A stretch of 46,152 bases of DNA from Saccharopolyspora oryzae (GCF_027853915.1 NZ_JAQGLA010000062.1:1-46152), one strand, 5' to 3'. Shown: positions 37,495 through 45,293, numbered from the stretch's first letter. The notes: generated from the letters alone by a model not told the origin. Translations and numbers: made by a program.

Positions 37495-38055
37495 TCAGTG
37501 CCGGTCGCGCTCCTCCGCCAGCCGGTCGTCCACCGACGCGGCGCCCTCGCGGTAGCGGCGCGCGATCTCGGCGTTCAGCCGGTCGACCACGTCCTGCACC
37601 TCGCGACGGCGCTGGGACACCGAGTCCTCCTCGCCGGTGTAGGCGTCCAGGGCCTGGTCCAGCTTCGCCTCCGACAGCGACGTGACGTTCGAGAGGTCGA
37701 CGTCGGAGACCAGCGCCTCGACGTGCCTGCGGTGCGCCTCCGCCCGCGACGGCTCGGTGGTCTGGTAGCGGCCGGAACCGGTCGCCGGACCGACCGCGTT
37801 GTCGGAAAGTATGTTCACCAACTGCTCGACGACCGACGTCGAACCGTCCTCGTTCCGCCTCCGCTGCTCCGCGCGCACGATGTCGATCCGCACGTGCAGC
37901 ACGCGGCGCAGGTACGAGAGGTCGGTCTCCTCCTGCGCCGCCTCGTCCCGCAGCTCGCGCACTTCGCTCAGCGCGCGGCCTTCGATTCCACTGGTGTAGT
38001 CCGGGGACAGAACCCTGTCGATGCGGCGCCGTCCACCCGGGCGGACTTCGATCAC
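37495..38055 (-). CDS. rsiG: RsiG-like c-di-GMP-binding anti-sigma factor
   Basis: A 186-residue protein with two coiled-coil helical segments. Both carry the E-X3-S-X2-R-X3-Q-X3-D c-di-GMP motif: E43-S47-R50-H54-D58 (Q replaced by His) in EETDLSYLRRVLHVRIDIV, and E143-S147-R150-Q154-D158 (intact) in EEDSVSQRRREVQDVVDRL. RRIDRVLSPDY and RRYREGAASVDDRL also match Streptomyces RsiG, which with c-di-GMP sequesters sigma WhiG. The GTG at 38055 has GGAGG 8 nt upstream. WhiG is not in the window. Confidence 0.86.
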   Translation of the reverse strand: MIEVRPGGRRRIDRVLSPDYTSGIEGRALSEVRELRDEAAQEETDLSYLRRVLHVRIDIVRAEQRRRNEDGSTSVVEQLVNILSDNAVGPATGSGRYQTTEPSRAEAHRRHVEALVSDVDLSNVTSLSEAKLDQALDAYTGEEDSVSQRRREVQDVVDRLNAEIARRYREGAASVDDRLAEERDRH

Positions 38056-38144
38056 GTGGCCATCCTCCGGCAATTCGGCAGACCTCGCCAACAAATCGGG
38101 TGATGTCGTTTCGAAAGCAGTGCGGAATCGATCGCTATCTGGAA

Positions 38145-39287
38145 CTAACGGCCGCGCAATCGCTCCGCGGCGACCCGCCCCGGCGGCTCCCCGCTGTCCG
38201 GCGGCACCGAGTCCGGATCCACCGCGGCGGCCACCGCCCGGTCCTCCTCCGGGTCCCCGGCGACGAGCTCGCCGTCCACCGGTGCCGAGCGCTTGAGCAG
38301 CGCCAGCGCCACCGGACCGAGCTCGTGGTGCTGCACGACGCTGCCGATCCGGCCGACCTTGCGGTCGCCGAGCCACACCGGATCACCGGTCTCCGGCTGC
38401 ACCTCCGCCGAGCCGTCGAGGTGCAGCAGCACCATCCGGCGCGGCGGCTTGCCCACGTTGTGCACCTTGGCCACGGTCTCCTGACCCCGGTAGCACCCCT
38501 TGGCCACGTGCGCCGCCACGTGCACCCACCCCAGCTCGTGCGGGATCGCGCGGTCGTCGGTGTCCAGGCCGACGCGCGGGCGCAGCGCCTCCACCCGCAG
38601 CGCCTCGAAGGCGAGCGTGCCGGAGGGGCGGATGCCGGCGTCGGTCAGCTTCGTCCACCACTCGACCAGCGAGGCGCGCGGCACCACGAGGTCGAACGTC
38701 GGCAGCGAGCGGAACGGCACGTTGCGCGTGAAACCGCCGCCGGGCAGCGCTTTCACCTCGTACGGCTGGGACGGCACCGGCGCGAACTGGGCGAGGATGC
38801 CGCCCGCGTCCGGACCGACCGCGGTGAGCACCGCGAACTCCTCGGTGGCGTCCCGGGGCTCCACTTTGGACCAGAAGCGCATCGCTTCCAGGTACTCCGG
38901 CAGGGTCTGCTTGCCGTCCACGCCGATGGTCGGCAGCGCGCTGGTCACCTGCGCGCCGGCATCGGCGTCCAGGTAGACCACGCCCTCGTGGTGGGCGACC
39001 AGCAGGTGGCAGTCCACCCGGCCGTGGCTGTCCAGGATCAGCGCCTCGGTGCCCTGCCCGTCCGGGAGCTCGGTCAGGTGCTGCGAGAGCACCAGGTGCA
39101 GCCAGCTCAACCGCTCCTCGCCGGGCACCGCGATCACCTGCCGGTGCGAGCGGTCCACCAGCACCGCCGCGCGGCTGGCGGAGCGCTGCTCGGCGAACGG
39201 GTCGCCGAAGTGCCAGGGCACACCCGCGTCCACCGCGTCGTCGGGTGCGGGTACCGCACCCGGCAGGTTCAGCAGGGGTGAACTCAT
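38145..39287 (-). CDS. ygfZ: Folate-binding YgfZ/GcvT-like protein
   Basis: A 380-residue member of the YgfZ family, folate-dependent proteins that help keep certain iron-sulfur enzymes active. The family signature KGCYRGQETVAKVHNVGKPPRR (about residue 268) is intact. The N-terminal GcvT-like folate domain and a C-terminal barrel (LLHLDGSAEVQPETGDPVWL) are present. Position next to a PabC-like gene matches M. tuberculosis Rv0811c-Rv0812. ATG start. It is transcribed divergently from the PabC-like gene with fur between. Confidence 0.9.
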   Translation of the reverse strand: MSSPLLNLPGAVPAPDDAVDAGVPWHFGDPFAEQRSASRAAVLVDRSHRQVIAVPGEERLSWLHLVLSQHLTELPDGQGTEALILDSHGRVDCHLLVAHHEGVVYLDADAGAQVTSALPTIGVDGKQTLPEYLEAMRFWSKVEPRDATEEFAVLTAVGPDAGGILAQFAPVPSQPYEVKALPGGGFTRNVPFRSLPTFDLVVPRASLVEWWTKLTDAGIRPSGTLAFEALRVEALRPRVGLDTDDRAIPHELGWVHVAAHVAKGCYRGQETVAKVHNVGKPPRRMVLLHLDGSAEVQPETGDPVWLGDRKVGRIGSVVQHHELGPVALALLKRSAPVDGELVAGDPEEDRAVAAAVDPDSVPPDSGEPPGRVAAERLRGR

Positions 39288-39339
39288 CAGTGCTCCTCGG
39301 TGTGTTGCGGGATGCCCGGCGATCGGGGCGTGCGGACCA

Positions 39340-39768
39340 TCAACCCGCCTCGGTCGCGCGGCACTTCCGGCACGTGCCGGACAGCGCGAGGTGGGTGGCG
39401 TCCAGTTCGAAGCCGTGCTCGCGGCGCAGCTGCTCGGCCAGCTCGTCGAGCGTCTCGGTCGGCACCTCGTCGATCTCGCCGCAGCGGTGGCAGGCGAGGT
39501 GGACGTGCTCGTGCTCCTCGGCGGAGTAGGTCGGGGCGCCGTGCCCGAGGTGCGTGTGCCGCACCAGCCCGAGCTCCTCGAGCAGGTCGAGCGCGCGGTA
39601 GACGGTGGTGATGTTGACCGTCGACGCGGTGCCCTGCACCTCGCGGCAGACCTGCTCCGGCGTGGCGTGGCCGAGCCCGCGGACGGCGTCCAGCACGAGC
39701 TGGCGCTGCGGTGTCATCCGCATGCCACGTTGGTGCAAGGTGCTGCGCAGCGATCCCTGGTCGCTCAA
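39340..39768 (-). CDS. Fur-family metalloregulator
   Basis: A 142-residue repressor. The winged-helix part (TPQRQLVLDAVRGLGHATPEQVCREV ... VNITTVYRALDLLEELGLV) is typical; the C-terminal domain has HEHVHLACHRCGEIDEV and CRKCRATEAG, whose two CxxC pairs form the structural zinc site. The metal sensed (iron or zinc) cannot be decided. The TTG at 39768 is preferred because AGGAG lies 6 nt upstream. 52 bp separate it from ygfZ downstream, so the two may form an operon. Confidence 0.9.
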   Translation of the reverse strand: MSDQGSLRSTLHQRGMRMTPQRQLVLDAVRGLGHATPEQVCREVQGTASTVNITTVYRALDLLEELGLVRHTHLGHGAPTYSAEEHEHVHLACHRCGEIDEVPTETLDELAEQLRREHGFELDATHLALSGTCRKCRATEAG

Positions 39769-39891
39769 TGCCCGCTCCTGTGCTCGGCGCGCTTCCGGTC
39801 GGCACCTCCGATCGTAACTCCGCAGCACTCGCCGCCGGACGCGCGCGCAGCCCGTCCCGAATCCGGGCGTTCGAGGTTCTACGCTTCCGGC

Positions 39892-40740
39892 ATGCGCGTA
39901 CTGGCACTTCTGGACGGGACGATCGTCGACCCCGAGGCTCCGCTGTTCCGCGCCGACGACCTGGGGGTGATGCGCGGCGACGGGATCTTCGAGACGATCC
40001 TCGTCGTCGGGCGGCAGCCGCGGGAGATCGGCCCGCACCTCGACCGGCTGGAGCGGTCCGCCGGGCTGATGCAGATGCAGCTGCCCGAGCGCGCCGCCTG
40101 GGAGCGGGCGGTCCAGGCGGTGATCGACAACTGGCCGTGGGACACCGACCCGGAGATGGCTCTGAAACTGGTGTGCACCCGCGGCATCGACGGCGGCGAC
40201 GGCACGCCGCACGGCTTCGCGATGGGCATGCAGGTCGGTGCGGACTCCCTGCGCAAGCGCCGCGACGGCATCTCGGCCGTGACGCTGGAGCGCGGTTACG
40301 CGCCGGACCTGATGGACCGGGCGCCGTGGCTGCTGCTGTCCGCGAAGACCCTGTCGTACGCGGTGAACATGGCCGCGATGCGGGAGGCGGAGGCGCGGGG
40401 CGCGGACGAGGTCATCTTCACCGCGACCGACGACTCGGTGCTGGAGGGCCCGACCTCCACGGTGGTGATCGCCCAGGGCCGGACCCTGCTGACCACCCCG
40501 CCGAGCTCCGGCATCCTCAAGGGCACCACGCAGGGTGCGCTGTTCCGGGCCGCCGAGCAGGCCGGCTGGCAGACCGAGGTGGCGAAGTTCCCGGTCTCGG
40601 CGCTGTTCGAAGCGGACGGCGTGTGGCTGTGCTCCAGCATCCGCCTGGTCACCCAGGTCCACACCATCAACGGCACGGCGATCAAGGCCGACCCGGACCT
40701 CCACGCCGAGGTCACCGGCCTCTACGAGTCCAACTACTGA
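39892..40740 (+). CDS. Class IV PLP aminotransferase (aminodeoxychorismate lyase-like)
   Basis: A 282-residue fold-type IV PLP enzyme. DLGVMRGDGIFETILV begins the family pattern; the PLP lysine is in LLSAKTLSYAVNMAAMREA; ADEVIFTATDDSVLEGPTSTVV and SGILKGTTQGAL follow. The fold-type is shared by PabC (makes p-aminobenzoate for folate) and branched-chain/D-amino-acid transaminases. Position beside ygfZ and synteny with Rv0812 favour PabC; motif alone does not prove it. ATG at 39892. Confidence 0.85.
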   Translation: MRVLALLDGTIVDPEAPLFRADDLGVMRGDGIFETILVVGRQPREIGPHLDRLERSAGLMQMQLPERAAWERAVQAVIDNWPWDTDPEMALKLVCTRGIDGGDGTPHGFAMGMQVGADSLRKRRDGISAVTLERGYAPDLMDRAPWLLLSAKTLSYAVNMAAMREAEARGADEVIFTATDDSVLEGPTSTVVIAQGRTLLTTPPSSGILKGTTQGALFRAAEQAGWQTEVAKFPVSALFEADGVWLCSSIRLVTQVHTINGTAIKADPDLHAEVTGLYESNY

Positions 40741-40769
40741 CCGGTCCGGCTCACCCCTCCGACTCGTGG

Positions 40770-40821
40770 TTCCGCAATTTCAATGGAAATTGGATGTCCG
40801 ATTTCCATTGAAATTGCGGAA
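40770..40821. repeat. Family B double palindrome, copy 4
   Basis: Perfect 21-bp arms starting TTCCGCAATTTCAATGGAAA, 10-nt centre. It lies between convergent genes, 30 bp after the PabC-like stop. Confidence 0.9.
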
Positions 40822-40822
40822 G

Positions 40823-40851
40823 TTCTCCACAGGACCCCGGACCTGTCCACA
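40823..40851 (+). other. Pair of DnaA-box-like 9-mers beside palindrome B4
   Basis: TTCTCCACA (40823-40831) and CTGTCCACA (40843-40851) in direct orientation 20 bp apart, an exact match to the pair next to B1. Followed by GGTGTCGGCGTGTCGGG. Confidence 0.45.
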
Positions 40852-40905
40852 GGTGTCGGCGTGTCGGGCACCGGACGCGCCGATGGAACTGGTTCGGGGG
40901 GCCGG

Positions 40906-41418
40906 TCAGCCCATGGTCTTCTGGCCGTCGATGGTCTCGCGGATGATGTCCGCGTGGCCCGCGTGCTGGGCGGTTTCAGCGGCGATGTGCAGCAGCACCC
41001 GGCGGATCGTCCAGCGCTTGCCCTTCTCCTCCGACCACGGCGCGTCCGGGAGCAGGTGCGAGAGGTCCAGGTCGGGGACCGTCTCGACGATCTCGTCGGT
41101 CTTCCGCGCGACCTCTTCGTACTCGGCCAGCAGCGCTTCCAGCGTCTCCTCCTCGGTCACCTGGAACGTCGCCGCCATCTCGGCGAAAGCCGCCTCGTCG
41201 TAGGCGTCGAACTTGCGGCCGTTGCGGATGAAGTCGGCCCAGTTCCGCTCCACCGACGTGACGTGCTTGATCAGCACGCTGAGGGAGAACTCGCTCTTGG
41301 TCGGCCGCGAGCGGGCCTGCTCCTCGGTCAGGTTCTGCACCGTGTACCGGAGGAAACCGCGGTGCGTCCGCAGCAGCTCCAGGATGTCCGCGCGCTCGCC
41401 GCTGAGGATGTTCGGCAT
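40906..41418 (-). CDS. DinB-superfamily (mini-DUF664) protein
   Basis: A 170-residue four-helix-bundle protein. Three metal-binding histidines fit the DinB pattern: LIKHVTSVERNW, and HIAAETAQHAGHADIIRE. Actinobacterial members often act as bacillithiol/mycothiol-dependent transferases or have unknown roles; substrate not deducible. ATG at 41418. A family B element and the PabC-like gene are beyond its 3' end. Confidence 0.85.
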   Translation of the reverse strand: MPNILSGERADILELLRTHRGFLRYTVQNLTEEQARSRPTKSEFSLSVLIKHVTSVERNWADFIRNGRKFDAYDEAAFAEMAATFQVTEEETLEALLAEYEEVARKTDEIVETVPDLDLSHLLPDAPWSEEKGKRWTIRRVLLHIAAETAQHAGHADIIRETIDGQKTMG

Positions 41419-41492
41419 CGGTTTCTCCCTATGTCGTTGTCGTTGCCCGAGAAACTAGTGGAGAGGGCTGACAACGCCAGGCGAATGACGAC

Positions 41493-41522
41493 GGCCCCCG
41501 CTGCGGGTGCGCAGCGGGGGCC
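41493..41522 (-). terminator. Terminator after the nitrobindin-like gene
   Basis: Perfect 13-bp inverted repeat GGCCCCCGCTGCG with a 4-nt loop, 20 bp past the stop of the minus-strand gene. Confidence 0.65.
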
Positions 41523-41541
41523 GGGTCGAAACTTCGCGGGA

Positions 41542-42183
41542 TCAGCCGACGATGCGGTCCAGCTTGGCCGACAGCCGGGGCTGGAGCTCGTGCTCGGAGG
41601 TCGCGCGCTCCTCGACGTAGGCCAGCGCGCCGTCGACCACGCCGTAGAGCCGGCTGGCCGCGGTGACGTCCTCGCTGGTCGGGGTGCGCAGGACCGCGTC
41701 GGTGCCGAACTGCCAGGTGGTCTGGGCCGTCGGCCTGCCGAAGAACATCTCCGCGACGCCGGTCTCGTGCAGGATCAGCAGCTCGATGGTGTCGTCCGGC
41801 TGCGGGCGGAAGAACCCGGTCTCCCGGAACGCCGGAGCGACGACCGAGCCGCCCTCCCCGTCGAGCCGCCAGGCGCGGCTCTCGTAGGTCAGGAACGGGC
41901 GCCCGTCGTGCGCGATCGTGACCTGCTGGATGAACCGGTAGGTCTCGTCGATCGACGGGTGCGCGGCCTCGCCCTCACCGCGCCACACGCCGACGATCGG
42001 CAGCAGCGCCAGGCAGGCGTCGTCCAGGGACGGGCCCAGGCGCAGGTTGGCCGTGTCGCCGGGGCCGGGCAGGTCCTCGAACTCCGGCACGTTGCGGTGC
42101 GCGGTGAGCTTGGCGCGCTCGGCAGCTGCGGCGACCGCGGCGTCCCCGCTGCCGGGCTGCGGTTCGTTGGGCGTTGCAGTCAC
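41542..42183 (-). CDS. Nitrobindin-like (FABP-fold) protein
   Basis: A 213-residue protein with the DUF1794/nitrobindin family start LLPIVGVWRGEGEAAHP (GxWxGxG) and the beta-barrel pattern that follows (YRFIQQVTIAHDGRPFLTYESRAWRL ... ETGFFRPQPDDTIELLI). Nitrobindins bind heme and react with nitric oxide or peroxynitrite. Here the C-terminal segment reads LQPRLSAKLDR, without the histidine that usually ligates heme there, so it may not bind heme. Synteny equals Rv0813c, described as fatty-acid-binding-protein-like. ATG at 42183. Confidence 0.82.
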   Translation of the reverse strand: MTATPNEPQPGSGDAAVAAAAERAKLTAHRNVPEFEDLPGPGDTANLRLGPSLDDACLALLPIVGVWRGEGEAAHPSIDETYRFIQQVTIAHDGRPFLTYESRAWRLDGEGGSVVAPAFRETGFFRPQPDDTIELLILHETGVAEMFFGRPTAQTTWQFGTDAVLRTPTSEDVTAASRLYGVVDGALAYVEERATSEHELQPRLSAKLDRIVG

Positions 42184-42210
42184 GGTGGGAAGGGTACCGG
42201 TGGCCCCGGA

Positions 42211-42321
42211 TCAGTCGCTGTACAGGCGGTACAGCACGTAGCAGGCGAACCAGATGGTCGCCACGGCCGCGAGGCCGACGAGGGTGACGAGGCCGTAGTG
42301 CAGGAAGTCGATAAGTTCCAC
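42211..42321 (-). CDS. Small single-span membrane protein
   Basis: A 36-residue frame: VELIDFLHYGLVTLVGLAAV followed by ATIWFACYVLYRLYSD, one hydrophobic span of about 22 residues and a short basic tail. The GTG start has no ribosome site, but TATTCT lies 6 nt upstream, so it may be translated from a leaderless mRNA. It is divergent from the neighbouring methyltransferase. Function unknown; no expression evidence. Confidence 0.55.
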   Translation of the reverse strand: MELIDFLHYGLVTLVGLAAVATIWFACYVLYRLYSD

Positions 42322-42407
42322 GGGCAAAGAATAACCACCAAGTGCGCTCGGCGGAGTGTGGCGTCGGGCATGATCTGGCGCGCACCGACGCCCAGGACGG
42401 GAATCAC

Positions 42408-43154
42408 ATGGACTTCGAGACGTTGCGCGAGCGGGCGCTGGCCTTCCGCGAAGACCTGCTGGCGCGCAAGGACGCCATCGCGCCCAGCGACTTCGGCTGG
42501 TACCCGTACGACACGATGGCCAACATCTTCCACCTGGATGCGCTGCTCAGCGGGCCGCAGCGGCAGGTGTTCGACCAGATCGCGGGCACCAGGATCGCCG
42601 ACATCGGCGCGGCCGACGGCGACTTCGGGTTCTTCCTGGAGGACGAGCTGGGCTGCCAGGTCGATGTGATCGACAACGCGCCGACCAACTTCAACGGCCT
42701 GCGCGGCGCGCGGCGGCTGGTGACCGAGCTGGACTCGAAGGTCCAGGTGCACGAGATCGACCTGGACTCGCAGTTCGAGCTGCCCGCCGAGCACTACGGC
42801 GCGGTGTTCTTCCTCGGGCTGCTCTACCACCTGAAGAACCCGTACTTCGTGCTCGAGCAGCTGGCCCGGCGCGCGGACCTGTGCTTCGTCTCGACCCGGA
42901 TCGCGCAGGTCACCCCGGACGGCACCCGCATCCAGCAGCAGCCGGTGGCCTACCTGCTGGACCCGGCCGAGGCGAACGACGACGCGACCAACTTCTGGAT
43001 CTTCAGCGAGGCCGGGCTGCGCCGGCTCTTCGACCGCACCGGCTGGGAGGTGGTCGACTTCACCACGGTCGGCTGCCAGGAGGACTCCAACCCCAGCGCC
43101 CAGGACCGCGACGAACGGGCCTTCGCGCTCCTCCGCTCGAAGCGCTCCAGCTGA
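42408..43154 (+). CDS. CmoB/DUF1698-like SAM-dependent methyltransferase
   Basis: A 248-residue protein. FGWYPYDTMANIFHLDALL precedes motif I RIADIGAADGDFGFFLEDEL; GAVFFLGLLYHLKNPYFVLEQLA and FWIFSEAGLRRLFDRTGWEVV follow the CmoB-like pattern of tRNA or small-molecule methyltransferases. Substrate is not deducible. ATG at 42408 is chosen; the longer frame lacks homologous character. Its last codons and stop overlap the left arm of family C copy 7. Confidence 0.85.
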   Translation: MDFETLRERALAFREDLLARKDAIAPSDFGWYPYDTMANIFHLDALLSGPQRQVFDQIAGTRIADIGAADGDFGFFLEDELGCQVDVIDNAPTNFNGLRGARRLVTELDSKVQVHEIDLDSQFELPAEHYGAVFFLGLLYHLKNPYFVLEQLARRADLCFVSTRIAQVTPDGTRIQQQPVAYLLDPAEANDDATNFWIFSEAGLRRLFDRTGWEVVDFTTVGCQEDSNPSAQDRDERAFALLRSKRSS

Positions 43155-43222
43155 TCAGCCTCGTGAGTGGCGATGGTGGGTCTGGCCACCATCGCCACTC
43201 ACGAGTCCTGACCTGCGCAAAG
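43143..43222. repeat. Family C palindromic element, copy 7
   Basis: 80-bp element: left flank CAGCTGATCAGC, perfect 20-bp inner arms starting CTCGTGAGTGGCGATGGTGG (43160-43179; 43186-43205), right flank TCCTGACCTGCGCAAAG. The inner stem sequence differs completely from copies 1-6 yet remains fully paired. It contains the methyltransferase stop codon. Confidence 0.82.
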
Positions 43223-43254
43223 GGCGCCTCCCCGCAATTCGGGGAGACGCCCTT
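43220..43254. terminator. Bidirectional terminator hairpin
   Basis: 14-bp inverted repeat AAGGGCGCCTCCCC (one mismatch), 7-nt loop, between the convergent methyltransferase and DUF1416 genes. Confidence 0.65.
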
Positions 43255-43274
43255 CGCTTCAGGGGAACGCTCGG

Positions 43275-43574
43275 TCAGGCGACGGCGATGTCCACCGCGT
43301 GGACGCCGGGACCTTCGGTGGTGACGTCGGACTGGCCCTTGCCCTCGCGGTGGAGGGCGCGGACGGTCCAGTCGCCGGGGGCCGCGTAGAAGCGGAAGTC
43401 GCCCTCCGCGGAGGACACGACCTCCGCGGTGAACTCGCCGGAGGAGTCCAGGAGGCGGACGAACGCTCCGCCGACCGGCTGGTCTCCAGCTCGCACCTTT
43501 CCGGCCACGACGACCTGGTCGGTCTCCTCGGCGACCGCCGTCGCCGACTGCTGCGGGGCTCCGCATCCGCTCAT
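43275..43574 (-). CDS. DUF1416 protein
   Basis: A 99-residue small protein. It begins MSGCGAPQQ and has a carboxypeptidase-regulatory/greek-key-like beta domain (VVVAGKVRAGDQPVGGAFVRLLDSSGEFTAEVVSSAEGDFRFYAAPGDWTVRAL). It matches M. tuberculosis Rv0814c (SseC-like), always next to the thiosulfate sulfurtransferase gene; a helper role in sulfur transfer is inferred from that context. GGAGAG is 6-7 nt before the ATG. 32 bp from the upstream gene. Confidence 0.88.
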   Translation of the reverse strand: MSGCGAPQQSATAVAEETDQVVVAGKVRAGDQPVGGAFVRLLDSSGEFTAEVVSSAEGDFRFYAAPGDWTVRALHREGKGQSDVTTEGPGVHAVDIAVA

Positions 43575-43606
43575 GGTCAACTCTCCTTCGCTCCGGTGGG
43601 GAGACT

Positions 43607-44455
43607 TCAGTTCTTGGCGGCTTCGGCCGGGTTCTCGATCGGGACGCCGACCAGCGAGCCGTACTCGGTCCACGAGCCGTCGTAGTTCTTGACGTTGGTG
43701 TTGCCGAGCAGCTCGCGCAGCACGAACCAGGTGTGCGAGGAGCGCTCGCCGATGCGGCAGTAGGCGATGGTGTCCTTCGAGGTGTCCAGACCGGCCTCGC
43801 CGTAGATCTCCTTCAGCTCCTCGTCGGACTTGAAGGTGCCGTCCTCGTTCGCGGCCTTGCTCCACGGGACGTTGATCGCCGACGGGATGTGCCCGGCGCG
43901 CTGCGCCGACTCCTGCGGCAGGTGCGCCGGGGCGAGCAGCTTGCCCGCGAACTCGTCGGGGGAGCGCACGTCGACCAGGTTCTTGTTGCCGATCGCGTCG
44001 ACGACCTCGTCGCGGAACGCGCGGATCGAGGTGTCCGGCTCCTGCGCCTGGTAGGTGGTGGCGGCGCGGTTCGGCTCGTCCTTGGTGAGCTCGCGGCCGT
44101 CGAGCTCCCACTTCTTGCGGCCGCCGTCGAGCAGCTTGACGTCGCCGTGCCCGTACAGCTTGAAGTACCAGTAGGCGTAGGCGGCGAACCAGTTGTTGTT
44201 GCCGCCGTAGAGGATCACGGTGTCGTCGTTGCCGATGCCCTTGGCGGACAGCAGCTTCTGGAAGCCCTCGCGGTCGACGAAGTCCCGGCGCACGTGGTCC
44301 TGGAGCTCGTTCTTCCAGTCCAGCTTGACGGCGCCGGGGATGTGGCCGCCGTCGTACGCGGTGGTGTCCTCGTCCACCTCGGCGAACACCACGCCGTCGG
44401 TGTTCAGGTTCTGTTCGGCCCACTCGGTGGAAACCAGGACCTCTGCGCGGCTCAT
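43607..44455 (-). CDS. Thiosulfate sulfurtransferase (rhodanese)
   Basis: A 282-residue two-domain rhodanese. The N-terminal inactive domain (VLVSTEWAEQNL ... AYDGGHIPGAVKLDW) is followed by the active domain with the loop C233-R-I-G-E-R in IAYCRIGERSSHTW. It moves sulfur from thiosulfate to an acceptor such as cyanide or a thiol. Matches Rv0815c (cysA2). Downstream of the DUF4395 gene and upstream of DUF1416 in one operon with short gaps of 30 and 32 bp. Confidence 0.93.
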   Translation of the reverse strand: MSRAEVLVSTEWAEQNLNTDGVVFAEVDEDTTAYDGGHIPGAVKLDWKNELQDHVRRDFVDREGFQKLLSAKGIGNDDTVILYGGNNNWFAAYAYWYFKLYGHGDVKLLDGGRKKWELDGRELTKDEPNRAATTYQAQEPDTSIRAFRDEVVDAIGNKNLVDVRSPDEFAGKLLAPAHLPQESAQRAGHIPSAINVPWSKAANEDGTFKSDEELKEIYGEAGLDTSKDTIAYCRIGERSSHTWFVLRELLGNTNVKNYDGSWTEYGSLVGVPIENPAEAAKN

Positions 44456-44485
44456 CGAGCGACTCCTTCGTTGATCTTCGGTGGT

Positions 44486-44935
44486 TCAGCGGGTGTCTGA
44501 AGTGGACGCTCCGGCAGGCGCCAGGCGCCGGAGCACCAGGTACATCTGGCAACCGAGGCAGTAACCGAACACCGCGTTGAGCAACGCGGCGACCAGGGCG
44601 AACGCGTTCGCGACGAGGCCCAAGGTGGTCAACCCGGTCGCGTAACCGACCATGGCGACCAGGGCGAACGCGAATCCGACGCCCTGGGAGAAGCGCACCG
44701 GAGCGGGTTCTTCGCGATCGGCCGCCGCGATCGGTTCGAGTCGCGGTTGGACCGCCTGCCGGTACACGAAGCCCCACGGGTTGAGCCGCATCCCGATGAA
44801 CGCGCACAGTCCGAACAGCACCATCTGGGCGGCCAGCACCCGCCAGCTGGTGGTGATCAGGCCGAGCGCGAGGATCGCGCTGGTCATCGCCGCGGTGAAG
44901 CGGACGCCACGCGGATCGAGGGTTGCGGCTGACAT
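44486..44935 (-). CDS. DUF4395 membrane protein
   Basis: A 149-residue membrane protein with about four hydrophobic segments. DPRGVRFTAAMTSAILALGL and LNPWGFVYRQAV are family-typical, and a C-terminal GYCLGCQMYL gives a CxxC pair near the membrane that could take part in thiol-sulfur chemistry. It is the first gene of the sulfurtransferase operon. ATG at 44935 has AGGAGG 4-5 nt upstream. Confidence 0.87.
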   Translation of the reverse strand: MSAATLDPRGVRFTAAMTSAILALGLITTSWRVLAAQMVLFGLCAFIGMRLNPWGFVYRQAVQPRLEPIAAADREEPAPVRFSQGVGFAFALVAMVGYATGLTTLGLVANAFALVAALLNAVFGYCLGCQMYLVLRRLAPAGASTSDTR

Positions 44936-45106
44936 GGGGCCTCCTGACTGTGGACTTCGGCTGCCGAGTCCGTCAGGCGGTGGGATACGCGCACCTCTGC
45001 CACGGCACGTCCGTGCGAGGGGTGTGCAGATGCGTACTACCGCCCGGTCAGTGCCCGCAACACAGGCTGCTACCCACGCGGCAAAGGTCAACCGCGCGCC
45101 TTCGGG

Positions 45107-45127
45107 TCAGCAGTACATGCACAGCAC
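45107..45127 (-). promoter_or_regulatory. Possible cysteine-sensing leader peptide
   Basis: A six-codon minus-strand frame, VLCMYC then TGA, 170 bp upstream of the DUF4395/sulfurtransferase operon. In mycobacteria, short Cys-containing upstream ORFs attenuate sulfur genes when cysteine is scarce or plentiful. Here two of six residues are Cys. Such a short frame could arise by chance. Confidence 0.35.
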
Positions 45128-45188
45128 GGAGGCTACCGGTTGGACCGATCGGCGGGAAGGCTGTTCACAGGGTGAGACACCTGGGGGT

Positions 45189-45208
45189 GCAGTTTCAATT
45201 GAAACTGC
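45189..45208. repeat. Family A palindrome, copy 4
   Basis: Perfect 20-bp palindrome (core 45190-45207). Confidence 0.9.
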
Positions 45209-45229
45209 GCGCGCCAGGCACGGCGGACA

Positions 45230-45247
45230 CAGTTTCAATTGAAACTG
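45230..45247. repeat. Family A palindrome, copy 5
   Basis: Perfect 18-bp core starting 40 bp after copy 4; spacer 22 nt. Confidence 0.9.
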
Positions 45248-45270
45248 TAAATCTCCAGGCGTAGATCTAC

Positions 45271-45286
45271 AGTTTCAATTGAAACT
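45271..45286. repeat. Family A palindrome, copy 6
   Basis: Perfect 16-bp core (AGTTTCAATTGAAACT) starting 41 bp after copy 5; it ends 8 bp before the thioredoxin-like stop codon on the minus strand. Confidence 0.9.
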
Positions 45287-45293
45287 ACGGGGC

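Larger units (their letters stand above)
44936..45293. other. Leader region of the sulfur operon and three A palindromes
   Basis: 358 bp between the DUF4395 start and the thioredoxin-like gene stop. It contains a possible Cys-rich leader ORF (45107-45127) and family A copies 4-6 (45190-45286). No other gene is visible. Confidence 0.6.

Noticed and set aside
45189..45286. CRISPR array, because of three repeats with ~22-nt spacers
   Set aside because: The repeats are only 16-20 bp, perfect palindromes, few in number, with shared spacer sequence, and no cas genes are present.
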